A stretch of DNA of 64,000 nt from positions 2,751,001-2,815,000 of the forward strand of contig CM065398.1 of NCBI GenBank assembly GCA_033060915.1, given 5' to 3'. The stretch comes from Euryodendron excelsum (taxonomy: Eukaryota > Streptophyta > Magnoliopsida > Ericales > Pentaphylacaceae). Within the stretch, counting starts at the first letter, position 1; the number at the start of each line of letters is the position of its first letter. Below are positions 1 to 13,300 of the stretch, one piece after another. A model generated the notes under the pieces. The model was given only the letters and a program-made list of their open reading frames with translations, was not told the origin of the DNA and searched no databases. The translations under genes and the position numbers were made by a program.

Positions 1-76
1 AGACCTAACTTTAGTAGTCCAAAAATTTTAGTCCAGCCCATACAATGACGTGCGAGTTTGGGACACCAAGTTTTAA

Positions 77-1431
77 AGGATAAATTACACTAACCACTAT
101 TGAAGTATTAATTTAATACATAAACTATCTTTCATGTATGAGAAATTGCAATGACTACCCTTATTTTTTGAAACTTATAACCGATTTTCCCTTGCCTTCA
201 ATTTCTAGTCTAGAGGTTTAACTATTTTTGCTAATGTTAGGTATTTGATGTCTATAATGTCTAAGCTGCCTTTAATACAATAAAATGACTAAAACAACCT
301 TCAACAATTGAATAAAATTATAAAATTATCTATTGTCTTATTTAATATAACTTTTCTTCCACTCCCTTATCTCTTTCTCTCTGTTCTCTCAATAAAGAGC
401 AAACAAACCAAACCAAAGCAATGCCTTATCACACCCAAGACCCTAGTAGATATTGCAAACAGATCAAAAGAAAGGGACTTTCGTTGAAAAATGACAGTGT
501 CACTGTTGTCCTTATCATTACATCTGCAACTACAACACCGCCACTGTCACCGTTAAAAAAGATGCCATCACTACCATATACGACAATCAACTTCCTTTTT
601 TTTATTTTTTATCTACCAATTGAATCCACCCACCCACCCACCTAAACCGTTGTACGTCCCCACTCCGTCTAAGTGATAATCTACATACATACACATAATT
701 TCAAATCAATTTCTAGATCAATCAACACAATATATACCTAAATTAGATATGCCATCAAACAATTGACCAATCGCCCTCACCACCATTACCAAGATCACTA
801 TCACCAGCCCAATCGCCCCTAGTTGTTGTAAAACATTTTCAAATTTCTGTTTTGTTATAACCCAACCAAAAATTTTCATTACCAATTCAAGACTTTAGAG
901 AGAAAGATGGGTTTTGATTGAGACAAGGGGTAGCATTGGGAGGCCGTGAAGGGGAGAGGATGGTGGACTTGAGGGAGGGGAGTGAGATATATGGTAGTGG
1001 TTTGGCGGTGGGGGTGGGGATTGCGTGATCTAGTGGGAAGTGAGAAGTTATGACCGTGGTGATAGGTGGAAAGCAATGAGTTTGAGAGAGCGAGAGAGAG
1101 AGAGAGAGAGAGGTTTGGGAGGGGTAGTATTTCAGTGGTTATGGTGGTCAATGAGAAATGAGAGGAGTTAGAGGTAGGTGGATGGTGTTGAAGGATCAAA
1201 TTTTTTTTATCAAAAATAATAATTGGGTTAGATTTTTTAATGGTACAAATCTGATTTAATTTATTATTTTAAATCTTCAAAAGAATGGTAAATATGTAAT
1301 CTCAAATCTTCTGTTAAGGTTCTCACCCAACAAACTTTGATTTGACAATGATAGTCAGTGTAATTATCGATATGTGAGGGTGTTTTGTGTATTAAACCGA
1401 TACGTCAAGGGTGGTCAGTGTAATTTACCCT
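77..1431. mobile_element. Non-autonomous TIR element upstream of the reductase gene
   Basis: The left end (77-130) and the right end (about 1380-1431) are imperfect inverted copies. Both begin with a form of AGGRTAAATTACACTRACCAC and go on into a stretch ending near TTTAATACA. The body has no transposase-like frame and carries a GA microsatellite at about 1091-1112. TIR length and body size suit a Mutator-like or other MITE-class element (inference). I could not find a convincing 9-bp target duplication. It ends about 180 bp before the reductase ATG, so it may supply promoter or 5' flanking sequence to that gene. Confidence 0.65.
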
Positions 1432-1554
1432 AAAAAGTTTCATCAACAAATGGAATCAAAGGAAGCCGGCCGTTCGAAATTCCCTTCATGGTTCATATTC
1501 ATCAACCAATCCAACTCCCAAGTCAACGTTCAGTGTGCCTGTGTTTCAGAAATT

Positions 1555-1555
<1 letters not shown>

Positions 1556-1592
<37 letters not shown>
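1556..1592. repeat. (GA)n microsatellite in the reductase 5' leader
   Basis: About 18 uninterrupted GA dinucleotides end 17 bp before the ATG at 1609. GA/CT runs are common in plant 5' leaders, where GAGA-binding factors can act on them. A regulatory role here is inference only. Confidence 0.9.
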
Positions 1593-1598
<6 letters not shown>

Positions 1599-1608
1599 TG
1601 GGAGTTCA

Positions 1609-3064
1609 ATGGAGTCACCATTCAAGGCTGATATACTGAAAGGGAAGGTGGCTCTGTTGACTGGTGGTGGCTCTGGTATTGGGTACGAGATATCTGCACA
1701 GTTGGGTAAGCATGGTGCCTCCATCGCGATCATGGGTCGACGCAAAAACGTCCTTGACTCTGCTGTCTCTGCTCTCCGATCTCAGGGCATCCAGGTATTC
1801 CCATTTCCCATCTGGGTTTCCTTTTGGTTGCTCAGAAAATGGAGGAAAAAAAAAAAAAAAAGAAAAGAAAAGAAGGATTTTTTTGCATATGTGGGATTTT
1901 TTCTTTTTCTTTTCTTGTATGCTTCAATTTCTTTTCTTTTCAATATTTTATTAGCATTTTAAAATACCTTACTACATCTTTGTCTGGGTTCTCAAGAAAT
2001 TAATCTAGTTCCAGTGACAATCAAATAACAATGGTCGATTGTAAATTGTAATTCACTTCGATTCTACAGCATTACAAATCACAAAAGCAAAATAACTTAT
2101 ATTGGTAAGTGAACAAAGTAATAAGATTTCAAAAGACGCTTCAAAGCTGTGGAAGTCAAATTGTAACATGCTTTTGTTGAAAATCAAAGTGAATAAACTA
2201 TGAAGGAAAATTTTTAAAGAGCAGCTCTAACGTCTGCATGTCTCAAGTGTTATTGTAGAATATGTTGGGTGTTCATGACGGATTCATTATGTCTGTGATT
2301 CCTGAGGGTGTTCAAGTTGCTGAAGAAAGAGACTCAGAGAAAGAGCCTTAGTAATACAAGTTGACTGCAATTTCCATGTAATCTCGAAGGAAGAACTTTT
2401 CAACACTATGGTTTTTGGAAAGAGACTAAGTAATATTAGGAGATGTCTTGAGAGAATGAACCTTTTTAATTAAATAGTTGATAGTTTAATTGAATCCAAA
2501 AATTAAGAAAAGCGTTATACAACGTCTATGCCTCATACATCTACAATTGGTGATTTTTTTTTTCCTAAACTCGGGTAGTTGGGAAACTTATTTCCCAAAC
2601 CTATGTACTTCCTGAAATTGTGGAATCAAAACACCACTTCGGGTTACAGTTGTGCTTCTAAAATACAACTTCTAATTACCCTGAAAAATAAGAAAAAAAT
2701 AGAGAAAGGATTCAAGACAATCAAAGTCATGTATTGAATACACGACTTCTCTTGAAAGCATGTTTTCGATACACAACTTTAAGAGGAGTGCCTAATGCCT
2801 TTTTACTTGAATCACAGTGGATGAGTTTCACCATCTAGCCCAATTCTTTTGGAGTAGTACCTTAATCATTAGTCTTTGACTTCAGCATTGAGTTAACAGA
2901 GAATTGCAGACTCTCTCTCTCTTTTCTGCTTTCTTCTTCTTCTTCTTCTTCTTCTATTGAGCGATGCCAGTTGCCTTTTCCAATCAAATTCTCAAAAGCA
3001 TAGGAGAAATATCTCTTGAAAATCCTTGTAGACATTGTTTCAAACTACCTATAATATGGTATTT

Positions 3065-3104
<40 letters not shown>

Positions 3105-3583
3105 ATAAAATGAACCAAGCTACTCAAGCTTGAGTGCTTGACTCGTGTCAGGCTCACTAAAAGCTCGCTTCATGATATAAACAAGTTAAGCTTGGACATA
3201 TTTTGAAGCTTGTTAGTTTTCTAAACTTGGCTTGATAAGTTTATAAGTTCTTGAGGAATGAGGACTATATAAAAAATCAAGCTACTCGAGATTGACTCAA
3301 AATTAGCTCAGTAAAAGTTCATTTGAGATCAGTTTGAAGTTTGAACATATTTTGAACCTCCTTACGATGCCCGGCTCGGCTCAGTTCATTTACAACACTA
3401 GTGATAGAAGAATGAAAATTGCAATGCCTGTATTTGGTTCATTGCTATATACACGTGATGCTTGTAATGGCAATAGTATATAGGTAAACTTGTAATGGTA
3501 ATGATCAGGGATGAAAGTAATTGAGAGAAGAAACTCTAGGTTTGGGTTTGATTTTTAGGAGCGATTCAGAACCAGCAACAGTA

Positions 3584-3625
<42 letters not shown>

Positions 3626-6600
3626 CATAGGTAGGCTGGGTTAGGTAAGGTGTCTACTGAGAGGGAGGGAGAGCTGTAAATTTAAAAAAGGGAAGTAGGT
3701 GCTTTCAAAACACCGTTTCCTTGGTCACTCCACCATTAGAAGTTGTGTTTTCAAAACACTGCTTCAAGCTTGAAGTTGTGTATTGTGTTTTGGGAACATG
3801 ACTTTAAGCTGATGTCGTGTCTTGATTCCATGACTTCATAAAGTTCCTGGTGTTGGGACGTAAGTTTCCCAACAACCCAGGTTTGGTAAAAAAACTCTCC
3901 AATTGGTTGCTAATGACTATTACCTAGAGTGCTGCATTTTGTAATTTAATAGTTTGTCTACATGTTTTATACATATCCTTTTCTTCTATGGCTTCTGATA
4001 TCTAGAGACACTTGATTGTTGTATCAATTTTGCTCAGCTGAATTGTTAATCAATGTGTGGCTTTCTGATGTGAAATTGCACTTTTGCTACTATTTTCAGG
4101 CTATTGGGCTTGAGGGAGATGTTCGCAAACGAGATGATGCAGTCAGAGTTCTGGAATTAACTATTAAGGAATTTGGCAAGCTTGACATCCTCGTGAATGC
4201 TGCAGCTGGCAATTTCCTTGTTCCAGCTGAGGATTTGTCCCCTAATGGCTTTCGAACAGGTTGTATCTTTACAGGCGTGAACCCAAATTGTAGTCCATTT
4301 GCATTCGACGAAGGATGAATTAAAATTTGATTCTCCTTTCTAAAAGCTTTGATAAATTTTCAATCAGTAGCGAAATGTAATATTAGTAATCAGTATCAAT
4401 GCTTAGGACCTTTATATGTCCTAGAAGTTAATAGATTGCTTTTAGTTGATTTGACTTTCACTGACTCATCTCTTGCACCAAATAACTGAAAATAGAATAG
4501 AATTTTTATAAATTTGTTTTTTTTTTTTTTTTCATATAACTGTGTCTGTAATGAATATTTGCAGAATTAATTGCATAACACAAAAGCCTTTGTAATGAAA
4601 TATTTGCAGAAAATGGCCCCATGTCATATTCTCCAAATCATCAAATTATCTTCATCATCGAGTAATTAACTCCTTTTTTTTAATTTTAAGCACAATTGAT
4701 TGACTTACATGGAGGTATAAATTCCCTAGTCATTTAATGTACTTTCCTATCAACACATCTCTATGTTAGTGTATCATAGATGGTTTGATAAGTGTGTAGA
4801 TCATGGGAAGAGTCTCCTGTACCTTATGAAACTACTCTCTAGACACACTTTTAATCCCAAACAATGCTCTTAGAAGGTTTTGATGAAATGTTTGTTTGTT
4901 TTGTTTGGTCCTTGCAGTAATCGATATTGATTCAGTTGGTACATTTACAATGTGCCATGAAGCACTTAAGTATCTTAAGAAGGGAGGACCAGGGAAGGAT
5001 TCATGTAGTGGTGGGATAATTATAAATATAAGTGCAACTCTGCATTATACAGCATCTTGGTATCAAATCCATGTTTCTGCTGCAAAGGTTTGTCAAAGTG
5101 ATATGCTAATCTGTAAGTAATTTAATTATTGAGGGTGTTGGATATTTACATTTCTCCCTTATTGCCAGGCAGCTGTTGATAGCATAACAAGGAGCTTGGC
5201 ATTAGAGTGGGGAACTGATTATGACATTAGAACTAATGGGATTGCCCCAGGTCCTATCGAAGACACCACTGGAGTTAGTAAACTTGCGCCTGAGGAGATA
5301 ATGAAAAAGTCGAGGGAGGATGTTCCTTTGTTCAAACTGGGTGAGAAATGGGATATTGCTATGGCTGCTCTCTATCTTGCATCTGATGCAGGTTTGTAAT
5401 TTTATATACTTGTCCACTAGGAACTTTCACTATAACAATGCACTAGTTACTTAGATGCTAAAATATATAGAAATCTTCTTCTTTTATCCAAATTCTTCAT
5501 GCTCAAACCAAAAAAATAGTTGTGTATAATTGTTTTGCCTCCATTGCAATCGAAAATTAAGCATGAAAAGCTGTTCCAAGTCACTGTGATTGGAGAACCC
5601 CTTTCATAGTTTTATGTATGATCCTAACAAGGATGGACTAAAAATTTAATGCTGTGGCGCCCCCATCATGCTTTTTGACTCGGAATTTGCTATAGAAAAC
5701 AAAAAAATAGAAAGAAGAATAGAATTGTGCAGCTAATTCCGGGGCTTATTCTCTTACCAAAGAATTTTGTTTCGCATGAAAAAAACAAAAAGTTTGTAAA
5801 CAACTTATCAATATGCCAAGCATTCGAAGAGTTAGGATAAAATATTCCTTTCAAGATTGTACCTGAGTTGGTTTCCGACCTGTCTGCTAACCCTAGGTTG
5901 TCAGCATATAAGCAAGTTGACTCGTTTTTACTATCATTTGTGCCGAGAAGATATCCACATTCCTGCAATTCTATACCACTATAGCATGTGTGTCCAGCTC
6001 TTCGTCTACTCATGTACGAGCTCCAGGCTGTCCCTAGGAGTCTTAAGCACTGTCTTTGTCCTTTACAGAATTGTACATAATTGGAGCCCATTCTTGTGGC
6101 ATAAATTGTTTGAATTGTTTTTGTTGTAAGCCTTGGACACTAGATCAAGGCAGGCGCATTGATTAAATGTTGCTTTTTGTTCAAGGAAAAAATTTCCCTT
6201 TGTTTCCATTGAAATGACGGAATCGTTTCCGTTTCCTAGGAAACTGACAAGAAACATTCCTAGAATACCGAAATTCCAATGTTTACAAGAAAATATATTA
6301 AAACATACCAAAACACATCGAAATATACCGAAATATGTGTTAGAGAATTTTGATCATTACTTGTGGCTCACTTCATTTTATCATTATTTATTTTATTATT
6401 ACAATTATCATAATCCATTAACTTTATTGTTTGATGGGAGAGTTTATTTATTATCACTAGAGTTAATTAGGCCAAAATTTCGAGATATATATATGAATTA
6501 AAGAATCACATAAACTCTCTAATTATCCTATGATCAAGGAATATCAACATTAGATAAACCCTATTTTGAAAGCCTTAAAACAGATTATTTTCTAGTGTAC

Positions 6601-8876
6601 TGTCATTATTTGAGCTGCTATATAGATAAACCCAATTTTGAAAGCCTTAAAAGAGATAATTGCCTTGCAAGTTGTGATGTAGGACAGATTAGGAAGCTAC
6701 GGCCTAACGTTGCCTACAATAGGAATCATGAGGGTCTACGAAAGGAATGGATTCTAGGGTTAGGGCTTTATATGGTAGAAGAATACTTCTAAGGCTTCTA
6801 GAAGGAGAAGGGCATAAATTAGTTCAATTTAAAAAGTTAGTTGCTGGTCTCATGATTGGTGTGATTAAAAGAAGCTAGACAGCAGTTATTGTGGGTTTAT
6901 TTGTTAAATTGATGGCTAATAGGTAGGGGAAGGCCTTGGGCTTGGGCTTGGTAAGAGCTTGATTGAAGAGAGTCTTGGGGCTGAAATCAAGACCGTAGTG
7001 AGCTGTGAACAGTAGTTCGAGGAGAATGTCTTGGTTGTTCAGACGGTGAAAAAGAGGAAGAAGGGAAGAAAGAGAAGGGGGGAAAGGGACCTTGCAAGGG
7101 CTTAGCAAAATCACATAAACATAATACCAAATTTAGAAGAATTTTTACCATTGAATATAGGTATTGTATGTTACATAGACTTAGGAAAGGGGGTGTGTCT
7201 AAGTGCCAGATTTATGTAATTCTTATCTCCAAGGACACTAGGACCCTATTAGATATCCTTTTTTGTATATATATTTATATTTATTTTGTAGTGTAAAATT
7301 GCTTTTACAAACTAATATAGAGCTTGTCATAGGTTATGGTTAGTAAAACATTAGTTGAGCATACTCATTTAAAGGCAACTTGTTAAGTCTCAGCCCTAGG
7401 GGAAATTGGACTTAGGATTCAAGGATATGGCCAATTCTGTGAAGGTCTCATGAGCTTAATAATCTTATGTTGTCCATATGGTATATGCTCCAGTGTTTAC
7501 ATTGCTGCTCAAATCTTACCTTGCAATCAAAGACAGGGTAGCTTAAGTTGTTATACAAAGGAAAAAGTTTAGTAAGAAATCAGAATTAGAAAGAAGTCTA
7601 GAATTTCTCGTAAGTTTAGCACAATATGTCTTCAGGGTTATGATTCAAGACATGCAGAGTAGGTTTTCCCATGGTAAAAGAATGTTGCAAGATGCTACTT
7701 ATTGGGGCAGATGGTTAGGGCTTTGCATTTTTGGTACATGTATGTGTAACAGAATCTTACTTGCAGAGATTTTCGAGTCCGGTGACTTTTGTGACTTTCA
7801 AATTGGGATCCAAAAATAAAAGCAGTATATGCGAAGGTTTGATAAGGTAAAAAATACCATGCAAGGTAAGATTTGAGCACATAACTATTCTGTGTGTCGT
7901 AGAGTTGAGTATGAATATAGCTCATCTAGCTGAACAGATCCATAAATATATAAACTATGGATACAGTAGTAGTCCATAGTCTATATGTATGTTTGTGTCA
8001 GTAATTGGAGGAATTCTTGGCCTTCTAATTGAATAAACTTTTGGAAGGGGAATGATGATTGATGAGGATGTTTTCTCAGAGAAAACCCCCAGAGTTCTAT
8101 GTTTGTTCAAATCAAATTACCAAATGGTTATTTTGTTTCGTGTTAACTTTTGCAAGGTTGAAAATGAAATCACAGCTGAGATTGGAATCATTTGTTTTAC
8201 TCCATAGATACCAAATTGGGATGTGGGTGTTCAACATGATATAGAATTGGAGGCAACATTTGGCTTCAACACACTTTTGAAAATGTGATACAAGGAAAGC
8301 TTGCAGCACTGGTCAGCAAAATTATATACAACTGTGCTTACTGACTGACAGCAGTCTCTTTCTTTAAAATTGTGTGGAATCTAAAATCAAGGGTAGTGAG
8401 ACCAGTATTTTTTTGCCTTTTTTTAATCTTCCCTAGGATTATTTTGGTGTGAGACCTTGCTGATGATAGGATTTGTTTGTTTGGTGAGTCCATGTGTTTT
8501 CATAATCATTTGTTATTTTGAAATATTTCTGATGGCTTCATTTTTGTAAAGTTTGTCTTCATTTCAAAGGATGGATTAATGTTTTCCAAACCCTATTGAG
8601 AGAGAAGAAATCTTCCTTTCTGTGGGCATTAAAAAAGATCTTTCAACAGTTGTATGTTTTCTGGTTTTCCTCAATTAATTGTTATGAAGAAATTTGATGG
8701 AGCTGTTGTTGATGTTTGAAGGGAAATACATCAATGGAACAACATTGGTTGTAGATGGGGGACTATGGTTGAGCAGTCCTCGCCATCTTCCAAAGGAGGC
8801 CGTGAAGCAACTTTCTCGAGCTGTTGAGAAGAGATCCAAAGACGCACCAGTTGGGGTTCCAAAGAGCAAGCTTTAA
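1609..8876 (+). CDS. DECR2: Peroxisomal 2,4-dienoyl-CoA reductase (short-chain dehydrogenase/reductase)
   Basis: Five exons, all GT-AG and frame-consistent: 1609-1794, 4100-4259, 4918-5087, 5169-5391 and 8722-8876 (stop TAA at 8874). They encode 297 residues, the normal length for plant peroxisomal DECR (Arabidopsis SDRB/At3g12800 type). The Rossmann motif TGGGSGIG is at residues 18-25, Arg-Arg at 44-45 suggests NADPH preference, NAAAG is at 95-99, and Ser154 and Lys172 lie in the active-site region. The usual YxxxK tyrosine position is Val168, in keeping with the DECR subfamily, which does not use the classical Tyr. The C-terminus SKL is a type-1 peroxisomal targeting signal. The enzyme reduces 2,4-dienoyl-CoA intermediates so that polyunsaturated acyl chains can enter peroxisomal beta-oxidation. 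Introns 1 (2.3 kb) and 4 (3.3 kb) are long. No internal stop or frameshift is seen, so the gene looks functional. Confidence 0.95.
3067..3102. repeat. (GA)n microsatellite in intron 1
   Basis: Uninterrupted GA run of about 18 units inside the intron-1 TIR element. Confidence 0.9.
3588..3621. repeat. (GA)n microsatellite in intron 1
   Basis: Second uninterrupted GA run in the same intron-1 TIR element, about 17 units. Confidence 0.9.
5392..8721 (+). other. Intron 4 of the reductase gene (3.3 kb)
   Basis: The donor GTTTGT at 5392 and acceptor AG at 8720-8721 join Asp-Ala-Gly to Lys-Tyr in frame. The intron is AT-rich and I recognise no gene in it. It holds an imperfect 37-bp direct repeat with a 73-bp period (6552-6588 and 6625-6661). 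A 133-codon open frame on the - strand (5690-6091) matches no family I know. Confidence 0.85.
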
Positions 8877-9078
8877 CATTCCCATTTCATCATCAACCAT
8901 GCTAGTTATGTTTGGAATAATACTATTCAATCCGCTGAAGGATTACCTTTGGAAGCTTCAGCAAAAGGAGATTCCAAACACAATGAACAAGCATATACAT
9001 ATAATCTAAGAGTTATGCAATTTCTGATCTTTCTTGTTTTTCCCTACCATTATTAGAGGCTTGTGTTATTTGAATTGT

Positions 9079-9084
9079 AATAAA
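9079..9084 (+). terminator. Probable polyadenylation signal of the reductase gene
   Basis: AATAAA lies about 200 bp after the stop codon in a T/A-rich stretch, the usual position for a plant poly(A) signal. The cleavage site itself cannot be read from sequence. Confidence 0.55.
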
Positions 9085-9104
9085 ATAGTTTTCATAAGGT
9101 CAAT

Positions 9105-9936
9105 TTTGGATGAGTGTAGGAGATGCACAGCTTCAAAAAAAGACACCAAGATGACTTCTCCCTTTACAAAAAAAAGAGACACCAAGATGACTTCTCTCTT
9201 TACATATTAGCATATATATATATATATTATTTGGTAATCCTCTGGGACATTTGAGCAAACCCACCACGCTCAGGTGGGTAATTCAAGAATAAATTTGATT
9301 TGTTAACCACACAGGAGGAAAATCAAACTTGTAACCATTTGCACTTAATAGACCGACCTAGGCCAATACTTGTTCATAATGACAAAATATGGTAGTAGCT
9401 CCCTCCGTCATGTTTGCTATAAAAAGATTCGAATCCTTTTACAGTCTTTGAATATTGGACTTGTGGAGAGAGGAAAAGGAAAGCAAAGACATAAGAAAAG
9501 AAAATGAAATCAAAATAAAATCTAGAAAAATCAGAATGAAACTAATACGTGATCCTCAAAACATCTTTTTTTTTTTTTTATAGTTGGTTATCCAAAAAAG
9601 AAAAAAAGAATAAGTATAAGCTATTTCATTTCTTTCCTTTTCCTTTCCTTCTACAAATACAAGATCAAAAAATAACATTAAGGGGACAATTGCGGAATTC
9701 TTGACACAACTAATGTAGTGTGAATTTCCAAGCTATGAAATTATTCATCATGTACACAACCAATGATAATTCTATTCAAAGATGTAGCAAGTTTCAGCTC
9801 CTTCTAAAGTCTGATCCACCAGAATACACGTAAATGTATGGTACAGTACAGGGATAGATCACTTCCATAGAGCATTTTGATTCCAGGTCTTCAGTAATTT
9901 TTTATTTTTAGAATATGACTACAAATAAATGATTGG
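9105..9936. other. Intergenic stretch with a short tandem duplication
   Basis: Two copies of a 28-bp unit beginning AGACACCAAGATGACTTCTC lie in tandem within about 9137-9208 (period about 37 bp, separated by an A-rich stretch), followed by a short TA run. No gene is recognised. Confidence 0.6.
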
Positions 9937-10351
9937 AAAAATTACATTTTTTACCCCTATAATCAACTCATGCTTCCGATCAAGTGGTAATGTCAACCTT
10001 TTTCAGCCACTATTTGTTCATTTAACGAAAAATGTCAATGAGGTACTATAGTAAAATTATGTAGAAACTACAGGTATTAGCTTTTAACATTCTTATCGCT
10101 TACTTATTATGATAGTTTTAAGGCGACAAAAAAAAAAAAAAAGAAAGGAAAAGATAACTGACTACTCATAGTTATTATACTTAGCACCCTACACTTCATA
10201 TAAAGTCTCACTTTATTCCCTTTTCAATTGATGAAAAGTTTACATTACAACCTGAACGTAATTATAAATAATTAACTATTATAATTGAGAAGTCAAAGGA
10301 CCAAAATAATATTAAGTGTAAATTGTAGGGGTGAAAGTGTAATTTATCATA
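9937..10351. mobile_element. Small TIR (MITE-like) element
   Basis: The left end (AAATTACATTTTTTACCCCT) and the right end read in reverse (AAATTACACTTTCACCCCTA) form an imperfect inverted repeat of about 27 bp around a 0.4-kb body without coding potential. The ACCCCTATAAT/ACCCCTACAAT termini recall common plant MITEs. The superfamily is uncertain and no target duplication was identified. Confidence 0.55.
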
Positions 10352-13300
10352 AATGATTTCAAGATGGTCAGATGTTTTAGCCCTTCTACAGGTGATATTG
10401 TTGCTCTTTTCAACATATATAACAACAAAAATGAGTCAGTAATTGAGAGTTAGATCCATAAATTGAAACTCAAACAGCCAAATAGGCTCCCTCAAAGTAA
10501 CTACAAGGGAACTCAATCAAGGGACAAATTAAAATATGCCCAATGCCAGGATCTTCAATCAACATTGCAATAACCGCCTCTTACAATCAAACCAACACAA
10601 CCCTTCCCATGGTGATACCACATCATATCATCAGGCTAAAATCCTCGTCATCAGGAATGTAACATCAGTTGTGGAATAATCGTGAGAAAATAGAATAGAC
10701 TAGAATAAATATCCACTTATTTGGCATCACTTAATTTGTTAGAAGTACCACATCAACAAAATGACTTGATATTACTGTTATGCTAAATAATTTCTCCTCT
10801 GAGAGAGAGAGAGAGCAAATATCAGCAAAAGACCACATAACAAGCTACACAATGGTCCAACAAAAAGAGGAGAAGAAGGGAAAAGAGGAACTGCAGTCTG
10901 GTTCAACACTAGATCATGCAGCCTTCACTATACAAAATAGATCATGCAGCCTTCACTACACTATCAGCTTGCCCTTAGTATGCTACCAGTTTTCATTATG
11001 CATAAATGGAGTATTATGCAAGTTAGACGACTCAAGACTTTGAGAGTTGAGACTTGTATAAAATACAGTATATACCAGAGGAAACAGCCTCTTTTTCTGT
11101 GTTTTCATATCTAGTCTGAAGATGAAGCAAAAAAAAAGCTACAAAAGATTTTGATAAAGGAATGCAACTAATATGGCAAACATGAGAATTAGATAATAAG
11201 AAACATCCAGCCAGTAACTAATATAAGAACACAGAAAATTTTCAAAAACTTCCCCAGTTAAAGCCAAGCTAAGAAGGAATTGTTTGTGCGTACAAGCTCT
11301 CTAGCATTTAACAAGAGCAACAATTCTCCTTCAAACAAAACCAATTTGAAGCTCATCATACTTGTTAAGATCAAGGTCAAGCGAAAATGGGAATGGGAAC
11401 TATAGTATGCAAAACAACAATGTTGAATATCCGAGTACGTTAATACATTGCATACAGATTAACATTTTAAAAGCTCGAATATAACAAGGTAGATGCTAAT
11501 GCAAAGCTGCTTGTTGTTACTTCAAAGAATGATGAAGGATAAATCTCTGAAATGCACCAGCTTTTTAATTCATTTTCCAAAGCACTTACCACATAACAAA
11601 ATAGAACACACATGCATTGGCCAACTTAAAAATTATTGTTCCCGATCCATTCATTGATAAGAAAAAGAAAAATCATCAACAGGGTCTTGATTCTTTAGAT
11701 CTTTATAATTTTCTTAGCTTTCAATTCATAAACTTTTATCTGTCTTTCTTCAAGGGAAAAGGCAAGGAGTTTATGAGGTTACCAAATTTAATGAACTGGA
11801 ACAGGAGTGTCCCTGATTTTTCATCCTGTGTAATCCAAATCGTAAAACGTGGGTGTAATACTCAATTGGAATTATGCAAGGCAGGATTGAGCAAGCTTAA
11901 TATAGAGATGATGGCTAAAAAGCATGGATATGGATGTGCGACATGGGCATGACATGACATAGACATGACAATTTTCAAAAAATGCACGATACGACATGAC
12001 TGAGACTTGGCAAAAACATATATTTTATATATTATAATTACGAATATTTTACTCAAAAATTATGAAATTGCAAGATAACAATAATTAGAGTTTAAAAACA
12101 TATATTCCATAACTTAAAACGTCAAATTAGGTATAAATTCACATTGCCTTTATTTTACAATTGGATCCTAAGTTAGTTTTCTCAAACATACAACGTATTT
12201 AATGTGTTGAACAGATGGAACTTTATGTCCCACAAGTGTTTGAAACGTGTCCGGTTCTAAAAAAGATGAAAGATAGTAGGACATATTTGGATCCTTGTCC
12301 TACACATGTTGGAGGAGTGACACATGTTGGCGTGTCTGACGAGTGTTGTGTTCGGGAGTGTCTGACGAGTGTTGTGTTTGACACAGACACAACACCTCCT
12401 TAAAAGTGTATGTGCTTCTTAGGAGGATGGTGTAGGAAAGGCTTCAAAGGCTTCAAAGACTTATAAGTGAAGGGAATGGAAGAATAGAAGAAATTCATAG
12501 GATAAAATAAGCCTACTATAGGCACCTAGGGGGTTATTTAGAAATCAGCATCCAAACTAGTCTTCAAATTTGACCAATTTTCTAAATTTCTCTTTTCCTA
12601 GATTCCTACCTGTTTGGCCTCCTATGTTCTGCACTAGATGAGTCAAATGCAAATTACCAACTGTATCATTTCCTAAACTTTGAAGCACAGCAAGCAGTTT
12701 CTTCCAATTAAGCTATATATACTGGAGAATCTTTCGAAGCAACATTTTTTTATGAATTTTTTATATCTCTCTAATCTATGAAAGTAAAGGAAAACTGAAG
12801 CAAAAAATTAAAAATGAAAACTAATACGCAAATATACAGGTAACAACTCCAGAGAAATATGCAATTAAAAGAGGCAGCATTTATAAAACAGAATGAGTTA
12901 CTGAGATGGTAAAAATGCACCATGGTTATATGGCTTACAATGCAAGGGCAGGTGCAGCAGGTCTCCAGGATTAAGTTTCATCCAGCATATATATACATGC
13001 ACATACATATACCCATAATAGGAATTGGGGACCAAACAAAAATGGCAGCCATCTATTGACTATAGAACTTTGGTGTCAAACAAAATGAGTGATGCGCAGG
13101 CAAGCAAAGAAGGCAATCTATGGAAGAGACAGTAGGCTAAAGACATCATCAATTAGGAAAAGGTAAAGAAATAAACTTTTTATTTTTTGAATAAACTTAT
13201 TATGTAAAACTTGAAAACTCAATTGTAAATAAAGATTGTACACTGATGCCCATTTATACAAGTTTCAATATGAATATTATACATTCTTCTATATTTTGTC

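Larger units (their letters stand above)
2544..3905. mobile_element. TIR element inside intron 1 of the reductase gene
   Basis: The sequence from 2544 rightward and the reverse complement from 3905 leftward match over about 150 bp. Shared blocks include CAATTGG, a T-run, TTGGGAAACTTA, TGGAATCAA and ACAACTTCTAAT. Arms this long around a body without a coding frame indicate a non-autonomous TIR or foldback transposon of about 1.36 kb. The body holds a TCT run (about 2932-2954) and two long GA runs (3067-3102 and 3588-3621). No clear target duplication was found. The splice sites on either side are intact. Confidence 0.75.

Noticed and set aside
5690..6091. A separate gene in DECR intron 4
   Set aside because: No recognised domain and no splice or promoter support; listed only as a low-interest observation.
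11617..12403. Open frames of 60-110 codons between the two 5' genes
   Set aside because: Composition is that of AT-rich repeat-bearing intergenic DNA, with no motif or plausible gene structure.
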